A DNA stretch of 40,958 nucleotides from an uncultured Neomegalonema sp. (GTDB lineage: Bacteria; Pseudomonadota; Alphaproteobacteria; Rhodobacterales; Rhodobacteraceae): contig CALHLW010000139.1 of NCBI GenBank assembly GCA_938034615.1, positions 1-40,958 on the forward strand, written 5' to 3'. The notes beneath the pieces were generated by a model that saw only the letters and a list, made by a program, of their open reading frames with translations, was not told the origin of the DNA and ran no database searches. This document shows, in pieces, positions 7,160-15,190 of the stretch. Position numbers and translations under genes: made by a program. The stretch's first letter is position 1; each line of letters opens with the position of its first letter.

Positions 7160-7948
7160 ATGTCCACGGGAGCCATGAGCGCCGCATCGCTCGACGCAGC
7201 ACGGGGCACAGGGCCGCAATCGCGGCAAGCGTTCGAGGATCGCCTGCGCGCCATCGGGGCAGCGCGGTATCATGACAAGCATCCGTTCCATCATCTGCTG
7301 CATTCGGGGCAATGCAGCCCCGTGCAGGTGCGGGCCTGGGTCATCAACCGCTATTACTACCAGAGCCGTATCCCCATGAAGGACGCCGCGTTCATGTCGC
7401 GGATCGCCGATCCGGCCCTGCGGCGGGCATGGCGCTCTCGCATCGAGGACCATGACGGGACGAACGAGCATGATGGCGGGATCGCGCGGTGGCTGCGGCT
7501 GGCTGAAGCTGTGGGGGTCGATCCGGCCTATGTCGCCTCGGAACAGGGGATCATGGCGGGCACAAAATTCGCGGTGGATGCCTATGTGCGCTTCGTGCGG
7601 GAAATGCCTCTTCTGGATGCGGTGGCCTCCTCGCTGACCGAATTGTTCGCACCGAAGATCCATTCGCAGCGGATCGAAGGGCTGTTGAAGCATTACGATT
7701 TCGCCAATGAGTCGAGCCTCGCCTATTTCTCGACGCGCCTAACACAGGCGCCGAAGGATGTGGCGTTCGGGCTGGCCTATGTTCTCGACAATGCCGATAC
7801 GCTGGAGAAGCAAGACGCAGCGGCGGCGGCGCTGACCTTCAAGACGGATGTGCTGTGGTCGCAGCTCGATGCGCTGTATTCGGCCTATGTCGAGCCGGGG
7901 CGGATTCCGCCGGGGGCGTGGGACGGGGCCGACGGGCTGCTGGCATGA
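7160..7948 (+). CDS. pqqC: Pyrroloquinoline-quinone synthase PqqC
   Basis: PqqC is the cofactor-less oxidase that carries out the final ring closure and eight-electron oxidation to PQQ. The 262-residue product shows the family's His-rich segment (YHDKHPFHHLLHSG, about residues 37-50), NRYYYQSRIP (about 67-76), EDHDG and the HYDF segment near residue 178. Length is slightly above the usual ~250 because of a short N-terminal tail. The start ATG at 7160 has GGGAGGG upstream. The stop overlaps the pqqD start in ATGA. Confidence 0.95.
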   Translation: MSTGAMSAASLDAARGTGPQSRQAFEDRLRAIGAARYHDKHPFHHLLHSGQCSPVQVRAWVINRYYYQSRIPMKDAAFMSRIADPALRRAWRSRIEDHDGTNEHDGGIARWLRLAEAVGVDPAYVASEQGIMAGTKFAVDAYVRFVREMPLLDAVASSLTELFAPKIHSQRIEGLLKHYDFANESSLAYFSTRLTQAPKDVAFGLAYVLDNADTLEKQDAAAAALTFKTDVLWSQLDALYSAYVEPGRIPPGAWDGADGLLA

Positions 7949-8217
7949 TCGAGGCCGAGTGTCCGCGCCTCCTGAGCGGCTGTCGCACGAAGTATGATTC
8001 CGTTCGCGGGAACTGGGTGCTGCTGGCCCCGGAGCGGGCGATCAAGCTGGACGAGATCGGGGCGGCAATCCTCGCGGAGACGGATGGGGAGCGGTCGTTG
8101 GGCGGTATCCTCGATGCGCTGGCCGCGAAATACAATGCACCGCGCGAGCAGATTGCCGGGGATGTGGTGAAATTCCTCACCTCCCTGCGCGACCGCCGTA
8201 TGCTGGAGGTCACATGA
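7945..8217 (+). CDS. pqqD: PqqD, peptide chaperone for PqqA
   Basis: This 90-residue protein belongs to the PqqD family of RiPP recognition elements that bind PqqA and present it to the radical SAM enzyme PqqE. Recognisable parts are PRLLSGCRTKYD near the start, WVLLAPERAIKLDEIGAAIL in the middle and the winged-helix segment ending VVKFLTSLRDRRML. Length is typical. It overlaps pqqC by 4 nt and pqqE by 4 nt (both ATGA), so the three are translationally coupled. Confidence 0.95.
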   Translation: MIEAECPRLLSGCRTKYDSVRGNWVLLAPERAIKLDEIGAAILAETDGERSLGGILDALAAKYNAPREQIAGDVVKFLTSLRDRRMLEVT

Positions 8218-9335
8218 TGGATGCGCCTGCGCCGGAAACTGTTGCCGAGCTGACCTATGGCCCGCCCATCGCGATGCTGGCGGAGTTGACGCATCGGTGT
8301 CCGCTCTCGTGCCCTTATTGCTCGAACCCGCTGGAGCTGACCAAGCGGGACGGGGAACTCGACACGGAAACATGGGTCGATGTGTTCCGGCAGGCCGCCG
8401 AACTGGGCGTATTGCAGATGCATCTGTCGGGGGGCGAGCCTGCCTCGCGTCGCGACCTCGAAGACCTCGTGAGCGCGTGCCGGGAGCATGACCTCTATTC
8501 CAATCTCATCACCTCGGGCATCGGGCTGACCGAAAAGCGGCTGACGGGGCTGAAGGAACGGGGCCTCGATCATGTGCAACTGTCTCTGCAAGGCGTGGAT
8601 GCGGAGATGGCGGACCTGATCGGCGGCTACAAGGGTGGCTATTCGCGCAAGATGGATGTGGCCGGATGGACGACGGCGCTGGACCTGCCGCTGACACTGA
8701 ACGCCGTGGTGCATGAGAAGAATATCGACCGGCTGCCGGAGATGATCGACCTCGCTGTCACGATGGGGGCGCGGCGGCTGGAAGTGGCGACGGTGCAGTT
8801 CCATGGCTGGGCCGACCGCAACCGCGCTGCCCTGATGCCGACACGCGAGCAGGCGAAGCTGTGCGGACAGCGGGTGGCCGAGGCGCGCGAGCAGTTGAAG
8901 GGCGTGCTGGTCATCGACTACGTTCCTGCGGATCACCATGCGGATTATCCGAAGCCCTGCATGGGCGGGTGGGGGTCCACGGGGCTGAACGTCGTGCCGG
9001 ACGGGCGAGTGATGCCCTGCCATGCCGCCCATACGATCCCGCATCTGGTGTTCGAGAACGTCAAGGAGTCGCCGCTGGCGGATATCTGGTGGAACTCGTC
9101 GGCGTTCAACGCCTATCGCGGGTTCGACTGGATGCCCGAGCCGTGCCGGTCCTGCGACCGTAAGGCGCGCGATTTCGGAGGGTGTCGCTGTCAGGCGATG
9201 GCGGTGGCCGGGGATGCGGCGGCGACCGATCCGGTCTGTATCAAGTCGCCTCTGCACGCGCAGTTGCAGGAGATGGCACAGGCGGATGCGGAGGGTGACG
9301 GGGAATTGACCTATCGGGTGATGCCGAAATTATGA
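8214..9335 (+). CDS. pqqE: PqqE, radical SAM enzyme forming the Glu-Tyr cross-link
   Basis: PqqE joins Glu16 and Tyr20 of PqqA by a carbon-carbon bond. In this 373-residue protein the radical SAM cluster cysteines are Cys29, Cys33 and Cys36 (CPLSCPYC) and the SAM-binding GGEP is at 73-76. The C-terminal SPASM domain has Cys249, Cys269, Cys311, Cys314, Cys324, Cys326 and Cys342, able to hold the auxiliary iron-sulfur clusters. It begins within pqqD (ATGA) and ends within the start of the binding-protein gene (ATGA), tying the ABC transporter to PQQ synthesis. Confidence 0.96.
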   Translation: MMDAPAPETVAELTYGPPIAMLAELTHRCPLSCPYCSNPLELTKRDGELDTETWVDVFRQAAELGVLQMHLSGGEPASRRDLEDLVSACREHDLYSNLITSGIGLTEKRLTGLKERGLDHVQLSLQGVDAEMADLIGGYKGGYSRKMDVAGWTTALDLPLTLNAVVHEKNIDRLPEMIDLAVTMGARRLEVATVQFHGWADRNRAALMPTREQAKLCGQRVAEAREQLKGVLVIDYVPADHHADYPKPCMGGWGSTGLNVVPDGRVMPCHAAHTIPHLVFENVKESPLADIWWNSSAFNAYRGFDWMPEPCRSCDRKARDFGGCRCQAMAVAGDAAATDPVCIKSPLHAQLQEMAQADAEGDGELTYRVMPKL

Positions 9336-10387
9336 ATTTCAGCACCTTCCCTGCCCCGGCCTTGCGCCGGGGTCTGTTCGAGCGAGGCAACAGGCCCCGG
9401 CACAAGGCCGGGGCAGGAGATATTTGCAGGCGCACGGCTCTCTCACTCTTCGCGGCGAGCATAGCGACGCCCGTGTTTTCCGCCGATCCCACCCCACTGC
9501 GCATCGCCACCCTGAAATTCGGGACCGTCAATTGGGAACTCGACACGATCCGCCATCACCGTTTCGACCGGGAGAACGGCATCGCCCTCGATACGCTGGG
9601 CATGGCGGGGTCGGCGGCGGCGAAGATTGCGTTCGAGGGTGGGGCGGCGGATGCGCTGGTGGCGGACTGGATCTGGGTCGCGCGGCAGCGGGGGGCGGGG
9701 AAGGATTTCGTGTTCATCCCGTATTCGCGCAGTGTCGGGTCGCTGATCGCAAAGGAAGGGCGTTTCGAGCGCATCGAGGATTTGCGCGGGAAAACACTGG
9801 GGATTGCGGGCGGGCCGCTCGACAAGGGATGGCTGATCCTGCGCGCCTATGCGCAATCGCGCGGGTTCGACCTGAAGGGCGAGACGCGGCAGGTCTTCGG
9901 CGCACCGCCCCTGATCGCGCAGCAGGCCATGGGCGGCGGGGTCGATGCGGTCCTGACCTACTGGCACTGGGAAGCAAAGATGACGGCCAAGGGGTTTGTA
10001 CCGGTCGTTGGCGTGGCGGAGGCGGCGGAAGCGTTGGGGCTGTCGCCGGACATCCCGCTGCTCGGATATGTGTTGCGCGGGGAGTATGCGCGGGAGAACT
10101 CCGAAGCGGTGGCGGGGCTGATCGCTGCGTCGCGGGCGGCGAAGGCTCGGCTGGCCAGTGATGATGAGGCCTGGGAGCGGTTGCGCCCGCTGATGAAGGC
10201 GGCGGATGAGGCGGAGTTCGAGGCGCTGCGGGCGGGTTTTCGGGCGGGTATTCCCGGTGAGGAGCCGATTGATAAGGCGGATGCGGCGAAGCTGTATGCG
10301 GTGATGGCGGAATTGGGGGGCGAGGCGCTTGTGGGAGAGGCGAAGACGCTGCCGGGGGGAGTGTTTTTTGGGGCGGGGGTAGAGTGA
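9332..10387 (+). CDS. ABC transporter substrate-binding protein, NMT1/SsuA-like, PQQ-linked
   Basis: This 351-residue periplasmic binding protein belongs to the nitrate/sulfonate/taurine group: ADPTPLRIATLKFGTVNWELD opens the mature domain (about residue 51), with DLRGKTLGIAGGPLDKGW near residue 150. A twin-arginine-like export signal (CRRTALSLFAASIATPVFSA, residues 32-51) is preceded by an unusual stretch. Residues about 7-29 are encoded by a 68-bp inverted repeat, probably an inserted palindromic element. The start overlaps the pqqE stop (ATGA); no other ATG is available before the signal. Ligand unknown; coupling to pqqE suggests a role in quinoprotein metabolism. Confidence 0.85.
   Translation: MNFSTFPAPALRRGLFERGNRPRHKAGAGDICRRTALSLFAASIATPVFSADPTPLRIATLKFGTVNWELDTIRHHRFDRENGIALDTLGMAGSAAAKIAFEGGAADALVADWIWVARQRGAGKDFVFIPYSRSVGSLIAKEGRFERIEDLRGKTLGIAGGPLDKGWLILRAYAQSRGFDLKGETRQVFGAPPLIAQQAMGGGVDAVLTYWHWEAKMTAKGFVPVVGVAEAAEALGLSPDIPLLGYVLRGEYARENSEAVAGLIAASRAAKARLASDDEAWERLRPLMKAADEAEFEALRAGFRAGIPGEEPIDKADAAKLYAVMAELGGEALVGEAKTLPGGVFFGAGVE
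9350..9417. repeat. 68-bp palindromic (REP/BIME-like) element inside a coding sequence
   Basis: Arms 9350-9378 and 9389-9417 are inverted copies, 27 of 29 positions paired, with a 10-nt loop. Each arm is itself palindromic (CCCCGGC..GCCGGGG). A third arm copy lies at 16887-16915 with 26 of 29 identities. It begins 18 nt into the binding-protein gene and is read in frame without a stop. Confidence 0.8.
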
Positions 10388-10459
10388 CATCGGAGATGCC
10401 TTGCAAGAATGTACCTGTCTTGGAGTCAGATACCTGCGGTGTTTCATCGTGACCGGCAC

Positions 10460-10612
10460 CGCTCGCGCCCTTTGGGCGCGCCCCCACCCCAGCCCTCCCC
10501 GTAAACGGGGAAGGAGTTGCATTGTTCCGGCTTCGCAGATTTCGCTTCCCCCCCCGCCTTTTCGCGGGGAGGGACCGAGGGCGGGGCGCGCCGAAGGCGC
10601 AGGATGCGCTTC
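10460..10612. repeat. Composite palindromic repeat between binding protein and permease genes
   Basis: Several hairpins follow one another: GCGCCC-TTT-GGGCGC (10465-10479), TCCCCGT-AA-ACGGGGA (10496-10511), a CCCCGCCTTTTCGCGGGG-type hairpin near 10552-10570, and a GCGCC-GAA-GGCGC hairpin near its right end. The block resembles composite intergenic repeats of GC-rich alphaproteobacteria. It separates two genes otherwise expected to be almost contiguous. Confidence 0.55.
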
Positions 10613-10620
10613 CCCTTGAC

Positions 10621-11367
10621 ATGACCCGGCTCCCCGTCTCTCTCCTCTCGATATTCGCCTTCGTGCTGCTTTGGGCGGTTGCTGCGGCGATTGCAGGGGC
10701 ACCGAATACGTTGCCGACGCCGTGGACTGTGGCGCGGTTGACCTTGGCGGAACTAGTATCCGGGGAGTTGCTATTCCATCTGTCGGCCACCCTCGCGCGG
10801 ACGGTTGCGGCGTTTGTGATTGCGATGGCGGTAGGGTCTGCGATCGGGCTGTGGCTCGGCACCGATAAGCGCGCGGATGCGTGGGGGGATCCGTGGTTGG
10901 TGGGGTTATTGAACCTGCCCGCCCTCGTGACCATCGTGCTGTGCTATATCTGGATCGGTCTTACGGAGGTCGCCGCCATCGCCGCCGTGGCGATCAACAA
11001 GATACCGCTCGTCGCGACCCAGATGCGGGAGGGGGCGCGGGCGCTGGACCCGGCGCTGCGCGATATGGGGCGCGTCTTCGGGATGTCGCGCGTGGCGCGG
11101 TTGCGCCATGTGGTGCTGCCGCAACTGGCCCCGCATTTAGCGGCCTCCGGGCGCACGGGGATCGCGTTGATCTGGAAGATCGTGCTGGTGGTGGAATTCC
11201 TCGGGCGCTCGAACGGGGTGGGATTCATGATCCACCAGTATTTTCAGCTTTTCGACGTCGCGCGCGTGCTGGTCTATGCCATCAGTTTCGTGGCGGTGAT
11301 GCTGGCGGTCGAGATGATGCTGTTGCAACCATGGGAACGCCACGCGACCCGGTGGCGGCGGCCATGA
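10621..11367 (+). CDS. ABC transporter permease, SsuC/TauC-like
   Basis: The product has about 248 residues with several transmembrane segments, starting MTRLPVSLLSIFAFVLLWAV. The cytoplasmic EAA-type loop is seen around residues 140-160 (GARALDPALRDMGRVFGMSRVARLRHVVLPQL), which docks on the ATPase. Family: BPD_transp_1 permeases of nitrate/sulfonate/taurine importers. The ATG at 10621 is preferred over an upstream in-frame start at 10522, since the extra residues are encoded by repeat DNA. The stop overlaps the ATPase start (ATGA). Confidence 0.85.
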   Translation: MTRLPVSLLSIFAFVLLWAVAAAIAGAPNTLPTPWTVARLTLAELVSGELLFHLSATLARTVAAFVIAMAVGSAIGLWLGTDKRADAWGDPWLVGLLNLPALVTIVLCYIWIGLTEVAAIAAVAINKIPLVATQMREGARALDPALRDMGRVFGMSRVARLRHVVLPQLAPHLAASGRTGIALIWKIVLVVEFLGRSNGVGFMIHQYFQLFDVARVLVYAISFVAVMLAVEMMLLQPWERHATRWRRP

Positions 11368-12020
11368 GGGTCGAGGTCGCGCGCAAAGCCTGGGGCGAAG
11401 CGGTCATCCTGCGCGATATCGCGCTGGAGATCGGGCCGCGCGAAAGCGTTGCCCTGCTGGGGCCGTCGGGGATCGGGAAATCGACCCTGTTGCGGATCAT
11501 CGCCGGTCTGGACGAGGGTTTCGAGGGCCGCGTGACCGGGGCGGGCCGCATCGCCATGGCGTTTCAAGAGCCGACCCTGCTGCCGTGGCGGTCGGTGCGG
11601 GACAATCTGACGCTCACCACGGAATGTACGACCGACGAGGCCGATACGCTGTTGCGCGCGGTGGGATTGCCGGAGGCGGCACCGCGCTTTCCGAACACGC
11701 TGTCGCTCGGACAGGCGCGGCGTGTCTCACTCGCCCGTGCGTTTGCGATGCGGCCCGATACGCTGCTGCTCGACGAGCCATTCGCGTCCCTCGACCGCGA
11801 TGCCGCTGGGCGGATGCAAGCGCTGTTGCTCGATCTGCTGTGCGAGCATCCGGCCCGACTTTTGCTCGTGACGCATGATCCGATGGAGGCCGCGCGTCTT
11901 GCCACCCGCGTCCTCACCCTCGACGGCACCCCCGCCACCATGCGCCATGAGCGCCTTTTCGATGATCCTCCCGCGACCCGCAGCGACGCGCAAATTGCCC
12001 ACCTCGCGGCGGAGTTGTAG
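11364..12020 (+). CDS. ABC transporter ATP-binding protein, SsuB/TauB-like
   Basis: This 218-residue ATPase has Walker A GPSGIGKST (33-41), Q-loop Gln68, Walker B LLLDEP (134-139) and the switch His171. The signature reads LSLGQ at 113-117 instead of the usual LSGGQ. The start at 11364 is chosen because it overlaps the permease stop in ATGA and the domain begins there; an in-frame ATG lies 33 nt upstream. It completes the binding protein-permease-ATPase set behind pqqE. It is shorter than SsuB (about 255) at the C-terminus. Confidence 0.87.
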   Translation: MRVEVARKAWGEAVILRDIALEIGPRESVALLGPSGIGKSTLLRIIAGLDEGFEGRVTGAGRIAMAFQEPTLLPWRSVRDNLTLTTECTTDEADTLLRAVGLPEAAPRFPNTLSLGQARRVSLARAFAMRPDTLLLDEPFASLDRDAAGRMQALLLDLLCEHPARLLLVTHDPMEAARLATRVLTLDGTPATMRHERLFDDPPATRSDAQIAHLAAEL

Positions 12021-12159
12021 ATTATCCGTACACTCAACAGCGAGTCCCCCGCACGCAACACGCGCACTATTTTAAGATTTTTCCATGTAAAATGACGCTC
12101 CGCTCTTGCCAAATGCGCCGTCGTCGTACTTTCATGAGGAAGTGAAAAGGACGTCTCCC

Positions 12160-13119
12160 GTGGCCAGCAAACAGGACGCAACGCAGCCCGACGCGAGACC
12201 CGGTACGCCCTCCAGTGGACCGGCCATGCGGCTCGTGCTGGTGACCGGCGTGTCGGGAGCCGGGAAATCCTCGACCCTTGCGGCACTGGCCGATTGCGGA
12301 TTCGAGACCGTGGACAATCCTCCCATCCGGTTACTGCACGACATCATGGATGATTTTGCCGCCTCCGGCCCGCGCGCCGTGCGGGTGGCTATCGGAGTGG
12401 ATGAGCGGACGCATGGATTCTCCACCGAGCGGTTTTCCGATGCCGTCGCCTCACTGCGCGAGCGGACCGATCTCGATGTGACGCTGCTGTTCCTCGATTG
12501 CTCGAACGAGACGCTGATTCGCCGCTTTACTGAAACGCGCCGCCGTCATCCCATGGCGGGCGAAACGGTGGAGAGCGCATTGGCCATGGAGCGCTCGGTC
12601 ATCGCGCCCCTGAAGGAACAATCGGACATCGCCATCGATACCAGCGACCTGTCGCTCACGGAATTGCGTCGCGAGGTGCTGGAGCGATTCACCGAAGAAG
12701 ACGGCAACGGCATGTCGATCACCGTGCTGTCCTTCGGGTTCAAACGCGGTGCGCCCCGCGAAGCCGATATCATGTTCGACGTACGATTCCTCGCCAACCC
12801 CTATTGGAACCCCCTGCTGCGCGCGGGAACGGGGCTGGATGCCGATGTGGACGAATACGTGACCGGCAGCGAGGGATTCGATGCCGTCTTTGCCTCTCTC
12901 GCAACCCTGCTGCGTGAAGTCATCCCGCTCTATCGCAAGGAGGGGAAAAGCTACCTGACGGTCGCCATCGGCTGCACTGGCGGGCGGCACCGCTCGGTCG
13001 CCGTGGCCGAAAAGCTGGGGGCGATGCTGCGCTGTGCGGGCCATGCCCCTGCCGTTCGACACCGCGATCTCACCCGAGCCGGATCGGCCCGCGCCCGCAC
13101 GGTAGCGCTGACGGCATGA
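12160..13119 (+). CDS. rapZ: RapZ/YvcJ-type nucleotide-binding RNase adapter protein
   Basis: This protein of about 319 residues has Walker A GVSGAGKS at about residues 30-37 and the family segments DNPP, FLDCSNETLIRRFTETRRRHP, SFGFKRGAPREADIMFDVRFLANPYW and C-terminal CTGGRHRSV. In enterobacteria RapZ binds the regulatory RNA GlmZ and amino-sugar phosphate; the role in alphaproteobacteria is less clear, but the gene nearly always sits with PTS regulators. GTG at 12160 is preferred because AAGGA lies 8 nt upstream; TTG at 12106 and ATG at 12226 are alternatives. The stop overlaps the EIIA start (ATGA). Confidence 0.9.
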   Translation: MASKQDATQPDARPGTPSSGPAMRLVLVTGVSGAGKSSTLAALADCGFETVDNPPIRLLHDIMDDFAASGPRAVRVAIGVDERTHGFSTERFSDAVASLRERTDLDVTLLFLDCSNETLIRRFTETRRRHPMAGETVESALAMERSVIAPLKEQSDIAIDTSDLSLTELRREVLERFTEEDGNGMSITVLSFGFKRGAPREADIMFDVRFLANPYWNPLLRAGTGLDADVDEYVTGSEGFDAVFASLATLLREVIPLYRKEGKSYLTVAIGCTGGRHRSVAVAEKLGAMLRCAGHAPAVRHRDLTRAGSARARTVALTA

Positions 13120-13532
13120 TCGGGATCGTCGTCGTCACCCACGGGAAGATCGGCGAGGAACTCTGCGCAGCCACACAGCATGTTCTGGGAACCCAGCGCC
13201 AGCTTGCCTTTGTGTCGGTCGATGGATCCGACAATATCAGCCTCAAGCGCAAAGAGGTCGCCGCTGCAATCGAAGCCGTGCGCCCGGAGCGGGATGACGG
13301 CGTCATCGTCCTGACCGATATGATCGGCTGCACCCCCTCGAACCTCGCCTCGCGTGAAGGGCGGCTCGAGCGCGAAATCGTCGTGACCGGCGTGAACCTG
13401 CCGATGCTCGTCACCATCGCAAAAGCGCGCGAACGGGGCAGCCTGTCGCGGGTCGTCCGCATGGGAATCGAAGCGGGGCGCAAGTATATCGACGTGGCCC
13501 CGGCCCGTGCGCCAAAACCCATGGACGCCTGA
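13116..13532 (+). CDS. PTS EIIA-Man domain protein
   Basis: The 138-residue product opens MIGIVVVTHG with the phosphorylatable His at residue 9. VLTDMIGCTPSNLA (about 69-82) and VTGVNLPMLV (about 94-103) are typical of the EIIA-Man fold. There is no EIIB or EIIC in the window, so it probably acts in a regulatory phosphorelay with HPr rather than sugar uptake, as in other alphaproteobacteria. It overlaps rapZ by 4 nt and is 6 nt ahead of ptsH. Confidence 0.92.
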   Translation: MIGIVVVTHGKIGEELCAATQHVLGTQRQLAFVSVDGSDNISLKRKEVAAAIEAVRPERDDGVIVLTDMIGCTPSNLASREGRLEREIVVTGVNLPMLVTIAKARERGSLSRVVRMGIEAGRKYIDVAPARAPKPMDA

Positions 13533-13538
13533 CGATCC

Positions 13539-13817
13539 ATGGCGGAACGGCTCACTCGCACCCTAGAAATCGTCAATGATCGCGGCCTTCATGCACGGGC
13601 TTCGGCGAAGGTGGTGGAGTTGTCCGAGCGCTTCGCTTGCGATGCGACGTTCCAGTATAATGGCGACCGGGCCGATCCGCGCTCACTGATGGATTTGCTG
13701 ACGCTGGTGGCCTCCAAGGGGGCGCAGGTGACCGTGGATGCCGAGGGCGAAGACGCCGCCGATTATCTCGACGAGTTGGAAACGCTGGTGGCCGGGCGCT
13801 TCGGCGAAAAGACCTGA
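13539..13817 (+). CDS. ptsH: HPr phosphocarrier protein
   Basis: This 92-residue HPr carries the phospho-transfer histidine at residue 18 (NDRGLHARASAK) and a serine at residue 49 in DPRSLMDLLTL, the position regulated by HPr kinase. Keeping that serine suggests an HprK is encoded elsewhere, though hprK is not next to rapZ here. The Shine-Dalgarno is poor, and coupling to the EIIA gene is likely. Confidence 0.93.
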   Translation: MAERLTRTLEIVNDRGLHARASAKVVELSERFACDATFQYNGDRADPRSLMDLLTLVASKGAQVTVDAEGEDAADYLDELETLVAGRFGEKT

Positions 13818-13820
13818 ACG

Positions 13821-14594
13821 GTGCGGCATGTCTTCTTCAACCTGAGTTTCTATCTGATGACGCTCGTGCTGGCGCTCGTCACCGTGCCGGTTTCGCTGGT
13901 GGCCGGGGACAGCACGGTGCGGGGGCTGTTCGCATTATGGGCGCGCGGGACCGTCTGGCTGACCCGCCACGTCCTTGGCGCGAAGATCGAGCTGCGCGGG
14001 CTGGAGCACATCGAAGAGCGCCCTGCCCTGCTGGTCAGCAAGCATCAGAGCGAGCTGGACGTGGCCCTGATGGGCGTCGTCTTTCCCGATTACGGGGCCA
14101 TCGCCATGCGCGAGTTGGACGATTACCCCCTCGTCGGCGGCATCGTCCGCAAACTGGGACACATCAAGGTCGCGGTGGAGGGCGAGCGCCGGAACCAACT
14201 GCCGGAGGTGCTCGCGGGTGCGCGCAGGGTTTATGCCGAAGGACGGCCCATCCTGATCTACCCCGAAGGCACGTTGATGCGACCGGGCAGCAAATCGCGC
14301 TATCGCGGCGGGGTCTGGCATATCTACGATGAGCTGAAGATACCGGCGACCCCGGTTGCCCTGTCGCTGGGGCTTGCATGGCCCCGGCGGGAGTGGAAAA
14401 AATTCCCCACGCCCTGCGCGATGGAGTTCCTGGAACCGATCCAGCCCGGATTGCCCAAGCAGGAATTCATGGCGCTATTGGAAGAGCGGATTGAGACGGC
14501 AACCAATGCCCTCGTACGCGAACAAGCCTCGCCAGACTTGCTCGAAGAGGTCGTCTTCGACTTCGAGACCCAAGGTAGCGGCTGGAAACCCTGA
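13821..14594 (+). CDS. 1-acyl-sn-glycerol-3-phosphate acyltransferase (PlsC family)
   Basis: A 257-residue membrane-associated enzyme that acylates lysophosphatidic acid in phospholipid synthesis. An N-terminal hydrophobic segment (residues about 5-28) is followed by the catalytic H-x4-D motif at His75-Asp80 (HQSELD) and YPEGT at 147-151, as in the family. The start is GTG at 13821, 3 nt after the ptsH stop, so it is probably part of the same transcript. Other lysophospholipid acyltransferases share these motifs, so the exact acceptor is inferred. Confidence 0.88.
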   Translation: MRHVFFNLSFYLMTLVLALVTVPVSLVAGDSTVRGLFALWARGTVWLTRHVLGAKIELRGLEHIEERPALLVSKHQSELDVALMGVVFPDYGAIAMRELDDYPLVGGIVRKLGHIKVAVEGERRNQLPEVLAGARRVYAEGRPILIYPEGTLMRPGSKSRYRGGVWHIYDELKIPATPVALSLGLAWPRREWKKFPTPCAMEFLEPIQPGLPKQEFMALLEERIETATNALVREQASPDLLEEVVFDFETQGSGWKP

Positions 14595-14896
14595 TACAGT
14601 TTAGCAACACGCGCGATACTGTAATGCTCGCCCCCATCTTTTCGTGCTTTCGTCGGTTTCGTGAACTGTCGTGGATGATGACAGGATCGGAGCAGAAACA
14701 TATGTCGCACACGGATGGCTTATAGGACAGCCTGACAACCCGATCAGGCAGGACGTGCAGTAAACCGTTCTGAAATTCGACACAAATCCGCCATTGACGT
14801 TAAATAATTCAATGCCAACTTCGTACACTGGTCTCGAATTGCATCGCTTCTCAAGCACGCATTTCGGGGCTGAAGTGTTTGACGGGAGGCTCAGAA
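14595..14896. other. Intergenic region without a recognisable gene
   Basis: About 300 nt with no credible coding region. It contains short inverted repeats, TACAGT (14595-14600) with ACTGTA (14618-14623) and a CTGTC..GACAG pair near 14665-14685, and an AT-rich stretch near 14795-14815. None is followed by a T-run, and I see no tRNA or known riboswitch. Confidence 0.5.
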
Positions 14897-15190
14897 ATGC
14901 ATTTTCCGATGGTGATCGCGGCCTTTGCTTTGGCACTCACGCTGACGACGACTCCCTCGACAGCATCCGGCCATATCGACCGGTATGCACGGGTGATCTT
15001 CAACCATGGGCTGCCGCCGATGTGTACGCCGGGATGGTATGGGCGTGGCATCGGGCTTCTGGCGACCTGCGCCCTCGGAGGGCGGATGCAGATCCGCTTT
15101 ATCGACGGCTATATTCTGCCCTGCGCCTTGCCGGGATGTCGCGACCATGCGCCGAGAATCGAAGCTTTTCTCCAGCGGAATGGCTACTGA
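14897..15190 (+). CDS. Small secreted cysteine-containing protein
   Basis: The product has about 97 residues. A signal peptide (residues 1-24, MHFPMVIAAFALALTLTTTP...) is followed by a short domain with four cysteines (43, 58, 76, 81) that could form two disulfides. No family is recognised. The ATG at 14897 has GGGAGG 8 nt upstream. Its last 7 nt overlap the end of the convergent cupin gene. Function unknown; confidence rests on the signal peptide and ribosome-binding site. Confidence 0.55.
   Translation: MHFPMVIAAFALALTLTTTPSTASGHIDRYARVIFNHGLPPMCTPGWYGRGIGLLATCALGGRMQIRFIDGYILPCALPGCRDHAPRIEAFLQRNGY

Noticed and set aside
7839-9257. Long open frame (472 codons) on the minus strand opposite pqqD/pqqE
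   Set aside because: It is a GC-skew shadow of pqqD and pqqE, with an Arg/His-rich product and no family resemblance.
10522-10620. Upstream start for the permease gene
   Set aside because: The extra residues are encoded by palindromic repeat DNA, and the membrane protein begins naturally at 10621.
11331-11363. Earlier in-frame ATG for the ABC ATPase
   Set aside because: The ATGA overlap at 11364 with the permease stop and the start of the conserved domain favour the later start.
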